Assembly: GCA_949357655.1 (NCBI GenBank)
Contig: CASHTG010000016.1
Location: forward strand, 1,798,001 to 1,862,000
Length of the DNA stretch: 64,000 nucleotides
Direction of reading: 5' to 3'
Source: Parascedosporium putredinis
Taxonomy: Eukaryota > Ascomycota > Sordariomycetes > Microascales > Microascaceae
The notes under the pieces were generated by a model that had not been told where the DNA came from, did no database searches, and saw only the letters and a list, made by a program, of their open reading frames with translations. Shown here piece after piece: positions 11,300-22,506 of this stretch (position 1 is its first letter; every line of letters begins with the position of its first letter). The translations under genes were made by a program, and so were the position numbers.

Positions 11300-13310
11300 C
11301 TAGTTGCCTGCATTAGAGCGCTTCCAAATCATAGCGGCAGCTACACCAACACAGGCGACGGCGGTCACGGCAATGTACAAGTTGGTGCGGTCGGGGAAGG
11401 CTCCTCGATCTTGGGGAAGGCTGAGCTGGGGTGCGTGGCGGCTTCGGCAAGGGCAACGAAGAGCTCGCTGATGCTGCTCCACTTGATACTAACGTGAAGA
11501 GGGGCGCTGACGTTTAGCTCGGCGGTGTAAGCGTCGGGCTGTAATTCGGTGCGCTGGGTGGCCTTGTCACGATCCGCCTTGAGCGCCGTGTAGACGGCGG
11601 GGAGCTCGTCAAGCTGGGGGTACTTTGCGCGCAGCTCGACGATGTGCGAGAACGAGTCGGGGTCCGATGAGTCGTACGCATAGCAAATAAGATCGCAGGC
11701 ATCCAGCTTTGCCTGGTTTTCTAGAATGGCGTGTTCGTGGAGTGCAAGCTCTTCGAGTATCAAATAGCACTGTTTCCCCCTGGGAGTTCGACGCTATCGA
11801 CTGCACGGCGGGGCTGGATTGTGGGGCGGTGCAAGCCGTCAAAAGGGATCTTGAGGAAGGTATCGAGTAAAGATGATTTTCCTGCGCCAGGGGCACCTAG
11901 CACGTAGCAGTGCACCACTGTCCTCTCGACTTTGTCGAGACGTCGGCGGCGCTTGCGGGGCTTTGTGATCTTGAGGGCAGAGATGGTCGAGTCCTTGGGG
12001 TTGGACGGCTCGAACCCTAGATAAGCGAGATACTCCAAGGTCGTTTTAGGATCAAGGAAAGTTGTCATGCTCCACTGCGCCAACCAGCCTTGCAGGGTGA
12101 TGTAGCCGGCTTCATTTCGCACCGTCGAGGTCGGGAAGGAAGCCTCGGTCCAGGGCTTTGGCAAGCCGGGCGTAGGAGCAAATAGCTCCTCCAGCTCATC
12201 CCTATCGAGCACACCGTCCTTGTTCTTGTCGAACAGCAGAAAAAGATCGACAAAGAATTCGTACCCAGCCGGGCTGAGCTCGGCAGAGGAATATTGTGGC
12301 ACTTCAATCTTGGGCCTCAGGAGACTATCCTCAAGGCTCAAGCTGTCGGTATACCTATGCTTCCTCAGGATCTTCCAAATGTTTCCATGATTCCCTCCTT
12401 CAGCGTACAGCTTATTCATCTGTAAAAGGCAGACAGATCGATACCGGCGTCCAAATTTGTATCAGGCAGGGTTCTTTTGATCGCCTTTTTATGCTTAAGA
12501 TTTCGTCATCTGTTGAGGGCTTTCCGGAAACCTTGACTTCAAGAGTTCTTAGCTCTTCATCGTTGAGGAATCCATCGTGGTCCTTATCGCAGAGGTAAAA
12601 GATGCGCCGCAACGCATCTACGCAAGCGGGCTTGAGCCTTCCTTCCTTGTAGTCGAATAAAGGAGCGAGGGGGTACGCAACGGCATTCTGGCAGAGTAGA
12701 ATGGCTTCGACAACGTTGATATTCTGCTTCGCGCTCGTCTGTATGCATGTATCGATCTCTCGAAACTCGGCCATGACGGGCTTCATCTCTTCTTCGGCAA
12801 CCTGAGAGAAGCTCCTCGGATGTCAGGTCGGACTTGTTGGAGCAGACAACGACAGGAAGATTGACGCCAAGGGACCGGAAGTACGGCATCCAGAAGAGTG
12901 CCACCCTCTCATAGCTGTAGTGGTCGGAGTAGACGAGGAGGATAACATTCGATTTCCTTATTTCCTTCCTCAGTGTGGTTCGATCTTGCGGTCGCGCAGA
13001 GGTGTCGACGATTGTAGTAGTGCCTGCATTTCCGATATTTGGGGAAGGGTCACTGCAGGAAGAACAGGCTGGATCTTTCCTGGGGTGAAGACTCCCTTGA
13101 CGAAAGTCGCGATAAGGCTTGATTTGCCTGTTCCTTCGTCACCACACACACATATCCGGACTATGCCACGTCAGTTAGTCCGGGGAGCTGAGACGAAATC
13201 GAAGAGGGGGAGGATGCCCGAGGCTTGCCAGGTTCCAACGGCCCCATTCGTTTCAGCGGTGCAGAGTAGCAGGGTAGAAGTATATTGGGGGAGAGCAAAC
13301 CTGATGTCAT
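11300..13310 (-). CDS. gem1: Mitochondrial Rho GTPase Gem1 (Miro), frame broken about six times
   Basis: Outer mitochondrial membrane GTPase that controls mitochondrial morphology and inheritance. A 10-nt first exon (13301-13310, MTS) joins 11300-13160 through an intron starting GTTTGC. Order of parts: Rho-like GTPase with GDEGTGKSSLIATFVKG and CSNKSDL; EF-hand 1 DKDHDGFLNDEEL; EF-hand 2 DKNKDGVLDRDEL; second GTPase with LGAPGAGKSSLLDTF; C-terminal membrane anchor TNLYIAVTAVACVGVAAAM followed by WKRS. Shifts lie near 13033, 12801, 12486, 12424, 11774 and 11397. Five are single-base losses in homopolymers; the one at 12801 is a net two-base loss or one-base gain. Homology resumes in the new frame each time, so the gene is probably intact in the organism, about 625 residues. 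Confidence 0.92.
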
Positions 13311-15196
13311 GGCGGCTGTTTCGTATCTTGGAGCTCAGGCGACGGCCCTCCCACGTCAACCGCAACCGTAGAGGTGCGGAGGTCAGCAGAATATGATGAT
13401 TGAAGCTGTAAAATTGGCAGATGAGTAAATGGGCACCTTTTTCGGCGACAGTTGGGTTTTTCGACGTTGCGCGGCTCGACGGGAGAATGAACAGGGAAGG
13501 ACGGAAGAGGAGAGAGTGAGCTGAGCTCGACTGTGGAGAAGGGACAAGAACCAGCAAAAGTGGGTCGTACCAGCGATGAAGCCACCTGAGAACGATGCAC
13601 GGGGAAGAAAATTATCGCCAACTGGTGGCGGGTACACTTGTATTCAGTACATAACCGCTGAGGGGCCCAGAGTAGAACTTGGTTGCTATCGATGGAAAAT
13701 GTCTGGTATAGGTACAACGACTCCGAACAACCCAGTCCTCGCTCAACCCAATTCTTCAGACGTCTAATATCTTTCAACTGATCCATCGTGAAAACGTGGG
13801 GAGCTGGCCAATCGTGGTTCCAGGGTCGGGAAGTTGCCGCAGCGCTCAACAAGGGCCGCTATCCATTTCGGACGCTGTCAACTTGCCCCAAGGCATTCGT
13901 CTCCCGCTGTGGGAGGCAGCGCGATTTCCCCATGGCCAGTTCAAGGCCTTCTTATTTCCCACCATTCATTTTCATTCCGATTTATCCCCAGCGTTTCTTT
14001 GATGATGCCGAGACCGTGCTCGGGATGGGGGTCATTATCTTGGGCAGTTGTGAATCACAGAAGACTCCAACGTCTCTTCGAGCACCGATTATAGTTATCC
14101 ATCATAAGTAGGGGTTCCTTGCCGTCATTCCGTATGGTGCCAGTTCGCGCGCTTTATGGATTGGAAATCGAACACTGGGGAAACACAGAGCCGTTGGACG
14201 GACCAGTGTGCCAGCCACTCGAGACTGCACGAGGTGTGTGCTAGGGGCTGCATTCACCCATAAAAACCGCTGATCCAAGCCTGGGGTAGCACAAACGCCG
14301 AGTCTCCAAAAGAAGCTTTTTGTTGCGACGGAAGGTTCGATGCTCGCCCACAGCTATCTCGAGAATGCGAATGAAGCAGCTACAAATTGATATTTTAGAT
14401 AATACTGAATAGCAAGTCACAGGACCAAGCTAGTTCTTAGAAGGATTGACGCATTGCTCAACAATCGCCAATGCTTAGGCCCGTTTGGATGGAATCCCCA
14501 TTATTAACCGGGTCCCTTGCGCTGGGCCCTTGTTGCCCCGCCCTTTCGGAAGATCCCAGCCATCAATGAATGGCAGGGCCAACGGCAACGACAACCAGGC
14601 AATTGATGTCGAGCCAGCCTTGGGGTTGTTCCCTCGTCGCACACCTCCAGCCGCCAGCCTTTCGCCTCCTTGACCAGCATATGCATGCCCTTTCAGACCT
14701 CGAATAATCGTAATACCGAGCGTGGCGCGAAAGTTGACGACACCAGCGGTGTTTTCGCACTCAGCGTCGCATCCTTCCTGCCGAGACTTGACTGGCCACA
14801 ACCCTCCACAACTGCGACTCCCTCCGATCGCTGCTTTTGTGCCGCATCACCGACGGAATCGGCCCCCTTCACGTCAAACTCGCACTAAGACCACGTATAA
14901 ACCGGGATTCTCTTGACGAGAGGAGGAGAGACTTGAGTCTTCACGATGTTGTAGGTCAATGAGCGCTTGTCCCCACCCCCTCCCTTCTCCAAAGGTGGAC
15001 TGGGGAGCATGCGACCCCTTGTCTCCTCTCCACACGCAACGCAAAGCCACCACATGCAAACAAGCCTTTGTCCCACCATGTCGTCGCTTTTCACACCTTG
15101 GTAGAAGATTTGTCAAGCTAATGGTTGCATGATTTGCCGCTCTGTAGTGTCCTACCTCCGCCTCCCCGTTACCCCTCGCAGGCCGGCTATGGCCTC
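13311..15196. other. Divergent promoter region between gem1 and creC
   Basis: 1.9 kb separating two divergent genes. Several open frames of 60-110 codons overlap each other on both strands and match no family. I see no coding evidence. Confidence 0.5.
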
Positions 15197-17715
15197 ATGA
15201 ATGCCGGTTTGGCCCCGGTCATCGAAACAAACAATATCCTCTCCAACCCCACAGGGCCCGAATACCAGTTCCTTGTCGGAGAAGGCATGTACCCCGTTGC
15301 CCTCGCTATGCGCTTACCCTACTACGCGCCCACCGTGCACACTCTAACGGGTTCCATCTTCAGGTACCTACGTCCTCAAGGAAGACCTTCTCTTGGCTAC
15401 GCCTCCGCCGCACCCTCCGAGATCCCAAACGCAAACCCGAATCCCCTCGCAACCATACCTCAACCTGCCACTTCAGGCTGCAAGGCTACCCTTGTAGCTC
15501 TTGACGTGCGCCATGCGCCGCGGTTCTTCCTCGGATCTTCCAACACGACCATTTCCCTCAACGGTGCCCCAGAGAGCATCCAAGAACACCCCAACGAGAG
15601 CCGATACTCCAACGAACTGGGTGCGCTTAGCAGCGATGAAGGTCGGGGACTTCAACCAGCGATGCCCCCGACGACGGTGACGCTAGGGTCCAGCACACCA
15701 GCATTTGGAGAGGGAACGCGCTCTTAGCTCCGGGAGTCCCCAACGCCAAGGATGCGAATAAGAAACGGAAGCCCAAGAACAACATGACGAAGAGCAACTC
15801 GTCTTTCATCTCCCGCGTCATCGGGAACGATGCGTCACACAAGAAGCTGCAGGACCGCTCCACGGATGGCATGTTCGCTTTTGCGAACGTGAGCCGCTCG
15901 TTCCAGTGGCTTGATCTAGCATCTCCCACCAAGGTGACTATAACCTCACATCCCCGTAGCGCGGCGCTCGCCCACAGACATATAGCGCCTATACGACCTT
16001 TCAGTCGCTAATTAGCTCTTCTTCATAGAACGAATACCTCACGAAAATCCTCTTCACGAAGGCCCACTGCCTGTGCCATGACGTAAACCATGTTACCAAG
16101 GCATCCAACCACTTGGATATGATCATGGGGTTCTCCACGGGCGACATCATCTGGTGGGAACCGTTCTCTCAGCGGTATACCAGGATAAACAAAAATGTAA
16201 GAGACCTAACAAGAAGGGCGGCCGAATCTTTCTCTCACCTCGTTCTCTCTGTTTTTTTTTTTTTTTTTAATTTCTTCGCGGATGACTTACAAGGCAGCAA
16301 CTTAGGGCATCATCAATACGAGCCCAGTATCCGAGATCAAGTGGATTCCGGGTTCAGAAAACCTGTTCCTAGCGGCGCATATGGACGGTAATCTGGTGGT
16401 GTACGACAAGGAAAAGGAAGACGCGGTTTTCAACCCCAACGAAGAGAGTGCGGCATCGAGCGGGGAGGTAGAGCCGGAGCCCAACTCTGCGAGGGTCAAC
16501 TACACCAAGCAGATTGACGTGAAAAATCCGTATACTCCAAGAACCAGAAGACGAACCCGGTTGCGCTCTGGAAGATTTCGAATCAGCGAATCAACTCGTA
16601 TGCGTTTTCGCCTGACAACCGCCACCTAGCCGTAGTTTCGGAGGACGGCACGCTCAGGATCATTGACTACTTGAAGGAAACGTAAGTTGGCTACTTTATG
16701 GCACCACGGTATTGGAGATGCTAACGTCGAGAATGTAACGCAGTCTCCTCGACCTCTTCTACTCATACTACGGCGGCCTCACGTGCGTGTGCTGGTCCCC
16801 AGACGGCAAGTACGTGTTGACAGGCGGTCAGGATGATCTTATCTCTATCTGGTCGGTCCCCGAGTCGGCGATCGTCGCTCGATGCCAAGGCCACCAGTCG
16901 TGGGTGACCGCCGTCGCGTTCGACCCGTGGAGGTGCGACGATAGAAACTACCGATTCGGAAGCGTTGGTGAAGACTGCAGGCTGTGCCTATGGGATTTCA
17001 ACGTTGGCATGATTCACCGACCTAAGCCGGTAGGTTCTCCCCGCCCCATACCCTTTTTCTTCTTCCTTCTACTCCCAGGCATACCAGTCATCACGGGTCA
17101 GCATCACTAACGTGGCGGACACTGGTAGATGTCGGTGCTCCATCGGGCGTCCATCTCATCTAAACTCACGAGTCCGCTCCAGACGACTAATACCAAATCG
17201 TCGGCCCGAATGAGGGCGGACTCGAGCACCTCGATCGACAAGGAAGAGGTTGTCGGCGAAAGCACAAACCATCCCGTGGAGCCGCGATCTCGGACGGCCA
17301 TGCTCCCTCCAGTTTCGGTATGTCTCTCCCCGCTTCTCCCACCCGGAGACGGCGAACAGGCGGCCTTCCTCGCCGCACCCCCTCTTAGAGACCTTGGCCT
17401 TGTTTTTTTTTTTGCTGACCGCCGTCTCACGCGCCTCTCCTTTAGACCAAAGTCGTCGACACGCACCCTATCGCCTGGCTAGAGTTTACCGAAGATTCTA
17501 TCATCACTAGTTGCAAGTCAGGTAAGCGAACCAAGCAGCCGTCCCGAACCCGTCCTCACATCTTCACCCTAAGCCCGCACCATCGTCGGATCATAATACC
17601 GAGGGGGCCGATGTCCCGACTATCTTTCTTTTTCTTTTTTTCTATTTTCCTTCTAACATTCTTGCAACTAGGCCACATCCGGACCTGGAGCCGACCCACC
17701 GACCTAGTGGCTTAA
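15197..17715 (+). CDS. creC: Catabolite repression WD40 protein CreC, frame broken three times
   Basis: WD40 partner that stabilises the CreB deubiquitinase in fungal carbon catabolite repression. Eight exons: 15197-15284, 15364-15933, 16029-16196, 16306-16681, 16744-17029, 17129-17317, 17446-17521, 17672-17715, about 599 residues after repair. Landmarks: SNSSFISRVIGNDASHKKLQ, LTKILFTKAHCLCHDVN, LDMIMGFSTGDIIWWEP, IPGSENLFLAAHMDGNLVVY, LAVVSEDGTLRIIDYLKE, GGLTCVCWSPDGKYVLTGGQ, DPWRCDDRNYRFGSVGED, HPVEPRSRTAMLPPV and the final GHIRTWSRPTDLVA. The first intron has a GC donor (GCATGT) and CAG acceptor; only this splice gives the conserved EGTYVLKEDLLLATPPP. Single-base losses lie at C3 15413-15415, G2 15641-15642 and A5 16522-16526. 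ATG 15197 is the first in-frame start, but an upstream exon cannot be excluded. Confidence 0.92.
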
Positions 17716-20700
17716 TCGTAAGGGCAATGGAAATGGAAATGGGAAACGGGCAATCCCGGGCGCAAAGGCACGCACGTGGAAGTGTCCTTTTTCTACAGAG
17801 AGCAGACGGCAAATCCAGTTGCTTTTCTATAGCCTCTTTGCGCACTACTCCTTTTTTTCCTCTTGCCTTCTTTTTCTTGGTTGGAACACGGATCCCCTTG
17901 GGGGTATAATCTTGTTCTGTATAAATGTTTGGAGGAGGCACAGCATTTTCCTTTTGCTATAGTAAATATGCATGGTAGTATATTTTCCCAGCTTGGCCTA
18001 CCTTCGTAGAACGGTGCTTCTCTTGCATTCTGTTGATTCAGGAGCAAATTCCCGTGGTTTATATCCGAGTTTCCGCTAACCGGAGTGCCGTATGCTCCCC
18101 TGAGAGGCTCCGGTCCATTCCTCACGCCACTTCTCAAAGCCTCATTCGAGCATGGCATGGTGGCTCGGCTTGTCGTTGAAGGCGGTCCGGCTATGCAGCC
18201 AGGCCCGAAGCTGCCCTGTCGGAGCCGACGCTGGACCGTAGTCCTGCTAGTACCGAACACTGTCCGACTCATGGCACACCCTACCCTGCCTGCATCTCGA
18301 GTCCAACCGGTTCGCTTTTTTCCCCCATTTGCGTCTGAATCATTTCACCTTTCTCGAAATTTCTTCTTTGGTTCATTTTTTATTTCCTCTTTGGTTTCCC
18401 CTACAGCCCTTGCCCGGCAGAGCACCGACGAAGGAGAGTCACCACCGTAGTAATGGGTGGTGCGCGGGTCAGACGTCACAAAGTGCCGCTGACAGACGGA
18501 ACCGATCGGATGGTTCGTATCATTGCCGTGAGGGATGACGCCTTACCGCCCCTTGATCCCTTTTTCCTCTCTTTTTTTTTCTTCTTATTCTTTCCTTTTA
18601 GGAAAGGCGAGGGCCACAGCAATTCTTTCGACCCAGCGGTATTTTCTAGCCGACTTCACCCCCTTAGACCCCACTTGGTGCGTTTGTGACCTCGGTGGGC
18701 ATGAGGTCGTGAAGCCTAATCATTGACTGGTAAGAGAACCCGTGGCCGTCCTGGAACCCTGCAAGGTAATTGTGGACTGGTTTTGGCTTCCTATCTCAAA
18801 GCCCCACTCCACCGGATCATTTTCGTGCCCTTGCCATACCCCTGTACCGAGTTAAGTTTTTCAGGCGCCGTCATCGATGCGTGGGATTTGCGCTGTGTGC
18901 AAAGTTTGCAAAAACAAATTGGGAAACGGAGGGGGAAAAAGGGGAGCAAGCAACGTGCCTGGAAAAGTTTGAACTTACGTGGGCTCCCTCAGGTAATATC
19001 CCCGAGTGTAAAATGTTTCTCTATCACGTCACGGCAAGTACTTCGGAAAGTTTATGAGAAAGAAGATGTGGACAGGGCAACCGATGAGCGAATCATCACA
19101 GAACCTTCCATCATTCTAGATCATGTTAGAAACCGTTCTTGCCTTCTCCCGAAACCCCGAGCGAGCACTAAGGTCCGCAACAAGCTCTGCCCTCCAGGAA
19201 TAAAATGAGCGGCGTGTAAAATTGACATGTAGAATTTGAAATACCTACCGGTACCAGCGCTAAGCTTCGGGACCTCTTCTTTGGCTTCTTTGAAGGAACG
19301 AGACCTTATCAGATTTCGCTGCTGGGCCGATAACGGCGGCCCATTTCGCAGGTATTATCAGCCCGATTGATGTGATTCGAGAAGGCTAGACAGAACTTTT
19401 CTATTTCGCCTTGGATACTTGCACGGTATCAAACTTACACCCCCTCCCCCAACACCTTCCTTACCTTTTGGCTTCTTCGCCCTTGCACGTGGGTTTGCAA
19501 AATCACCCGTATGCTGCACATAACGCCATCTTAGGCTTCGAACGGGTGGGGGATCCCCTAAACGAGGGTTAGGAAACCATTTGATTTCTCTGCTGGCGTG
19601 TTGCCTCTGCCCATCATTTTTCCGTATTATATATCAGGGTCGAAGGCAACGGCGCTTGATCATGTTGTCATGAATAGTCACAGTGTTACCAAGCCTTGCG
19701 CGGTCAGCGGAGCGGCTGCAGCATACATCGGCAATTCTCCGGTGGGTTCCTCTGCAGTTGGCGTTGCAGGACCGCACATTGATGATGTGCTGTAGGGCTG
19801 AGGCTCGCCTCAGGAAGCAACAAGACCTGTGAGGGTGGGCGCTTCGTTCAGAGGCGCCCGCCGGATCTCAAGCCTATCACATGGCCGCATTTCCCGTATC
19901 CGCGCTGTTACAGCTGTACTTGTAGAGTCATTTCGGAGGACGCAAGAGGATAAGGCCTCGGGAAGGTCGCGACATGCAATCGAGAAGGGCGAGAGAAGCC
20001 CACTGGTCTGGACTGTTGTCGTCGGTGACGGTTCTACGGCTGCCAATCGCTCCGCCACACCGACTCTTTCAACGCACTAGAAGGGTGTCTCCGTTCAGGC
20101 AGCTCTAACTACACGAGGGACGTGAGATTGAAAGATCGAGTCCACTACGGATCGTAGAGGGGTGAATTGGCCCTGGCCCCAGAGGTGTGAGCGTACTTTA
20201 TGTGGACCGTCAAGATAGCCAGACTTGGCCCCTCGTACACCGGTAGATACCGTGGGGGCCACCTCGGGTACAACTATGATACCAGGAAACTTGGTGCAAC
20301 CTGAGTGGGTTTGGAAACTTGTATGCTTATCCTCGCGGCGGGTCTCACAGGAGGGCTCACCGAAGGAACCACACGCTTGATATCGAAGGCCACAACTGGC
20401 GCAAGCGCACCACATATCTTCCCAACAGACGTGAGATGCTTGCGTAGGAGGGCATCATAACGGCAGGCCACACATGGCTTGACTTTGAACTTTGACCTGC
20501 CCGCAATCTAAACTTGCCACTAAGTCAAACCCATCTTTTTGTGTACGAAAGGTAGTCCTTAAGGCGTCCGAATGCCGGCCGCTAGGCCTGACAATGTCTT
20601 GTTCGTCGATTTGTCAAAGCTCGAGAGGCGTGTTGATCTGCTTGATGCTACTTGCCCTATTTTCTATTCCGTTCAGCACGCCATAAACTTGCTTACAAAC

Positions 20701-20969
20701 GAACGCTTCTTTGAATTCCTTTCTTAGACAAGGGGGAAACTATCTCTCTGAGGACACTGCCGAAGTACATTGAAGTAAGCCTCTGGCTCTCTTGGCAGGG
20801 CCTTGATAGGAGAGAAAAGCCCAACATAGCTAGGCCCACTCTCGAAGCAAACCCTCAAGATGCTCTACATTGGCAGACGCAGGGAGGTGCGGTAAGAGAA
20901 GAGGACCCCCTCGCTGGGCCTTGCAGTTCTATTTTCTTTCATCGCTATCTCTTGGAAGGAAATGTGGAC

Positions 20970-21010
20970 CGGTGGATCACGGTGGACCTCGGTGGATCTC
21001 GGTGGGTCAC
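20970..21010. repeat. 10-bp minisatellite, four units
   Basis: Four consecutive 10-mers of the form CGGTGGATCA, CGGTGGACCT, CGGTGGATCT and CGGTGGGTCA. Copies differ at two or three positions. It lies outside any recognised gene. Confidence 0.8.
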
Positions 21011-22383
21011 GGGAGGAAGCGAAAGCGCCAAACAGAGATTCCCTTTTGATTCTCAGCAGCCAAAGATGTAGTTTCAAGGCTGACCTGAGCACTTGGCTCT
21101 CGGCGCTAACCGTGCAAGGAGACGAACAGTTGGGAGCATTAGTAATTCTGGAAGTCCCGAGCGAGTCTTCGGAACAGAATTCCCTAAGATCGAGACCAAA
21201 CTAGAAGTAAAGTGGAGACTTGATGGGTTGGGTCTGATGACTCACTTGACCATGTACTCCATCTCCGATAACGATTCCGGCGGACCTCTGAGAAGTCTCT
21301 GGCCTCGGAAGTGATTTTGTGATTCCGATCAGGGGATCCGTTATTTTCAAAAGCCCTCCACCCAGCACGCCGGGGACCGGAGCTCCCGTTGCCTGTGGAC
21401 CCGACACCCATGCACCGGAACAAGAGGGCGGCTAAGAAGGCCCCCAAAAATATTTCCCTGTCTCGAACCTTGTGGTCCGCTGTCCCATAACAATTGATTT
21501 TCTAAATTATAAGTCGGATTGGCTCCATTGCAACCACGAGTAGTTGACGGTGATCGGCGTTCAAAACGAAGGATGACGTCCATATTGTTTCTTTCATGCG
21601 CCTCCTGTTGCATTTTGACTCTGTGTGGCTCTCGGCTGGTCCAGGAAACACCCCAGGGTTGAACCTAAGGCGGCCATCTACAAGTAGTTCATTGGTGTGG
21701 GAAAATCCGCATGAAATGGGGAGGGAGTGCCCTGTCAAGTTTGTTGATGTAATGAGGTCTGGGCTCGAAACGACAGCGTATATCAAAGACACCCTACCCT
21801 CGATCTTCACCTAATCAGTCGTGCGGATTGGCGCTCAGGTCCACTTACATTTTCATGGCCAGGGCGGCTTAGGCGGCTATGCCCCATTAGTTTGGCATTT
21901 TAGGTTCCCTTTCTGTTTCTATCTTGCTTCTTTTATTACACTGATGTGGTTTTTCTTTACTTTCTTGCGTCTTCTCGCATCATCCTCGACGCTCTGCCCA
22001 TCACTTTCTCAATTGATGGAATTTTGGCTGACTGAGATCTGGAATGACGTCGACAATTTTTTGATTTTTTTGGCCCAAAGGTTTTCCAAAATTTAGCCGA
22101 ATCGCCGATCTTTGAGACGCCGGTGCTGGAAATCAGTGCTTCTATTCTGGATCGGTTCTGTTGTTTCATTTGATGGGTTAACCCCCCACCCCCGCTTCCT
22201 TTTGGGCAGGCAGTACCTTCCCACCTTCCATTCAAGTTCGCACTGATGGCACTTTTTCGGGGGTGCGTAGATTATTCTCGCCTAAAGAAAGAACAAACAC
22301 TAGAATCCAAGATTAATAAAACTGATGGCGGAGGAAACGACCTTCCGCCCTCAGCGATGGGAGAAGTCCCTCTTAGCGACTGA

Positions 22384-22506
22384 TGCGGGGAGAGCTTCAA
22401 TGGCTACCTGTACAATCACGAGCGCAACATGCCCAGAGAGATGGACCTCGTGTGTGTGCCATCGGGAACCGGATTGGATAAACTCGAAGAGCTCTTCAGC
22501 CCTTAG
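22384..22506 (+). other. Weak coding-like fragment, unknown
   Basis: Forty codons read from TGC at 22384 to a TAG at 22504 with protein-like composition, including the segments GESFNGYLYNHERNMP and VCVPSGTGLDKLEELFSP. There is no start codon at its beginning: a TGA lies just upstream. A pyrimidine-rich tract ending CCTCTAG follows at about 22540-22578 and could be a splice acceptor. I do not recognise the sequence. It may be an exon of an unrecognised gene, a pseudogene, or chance. Confidence 0.2.
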
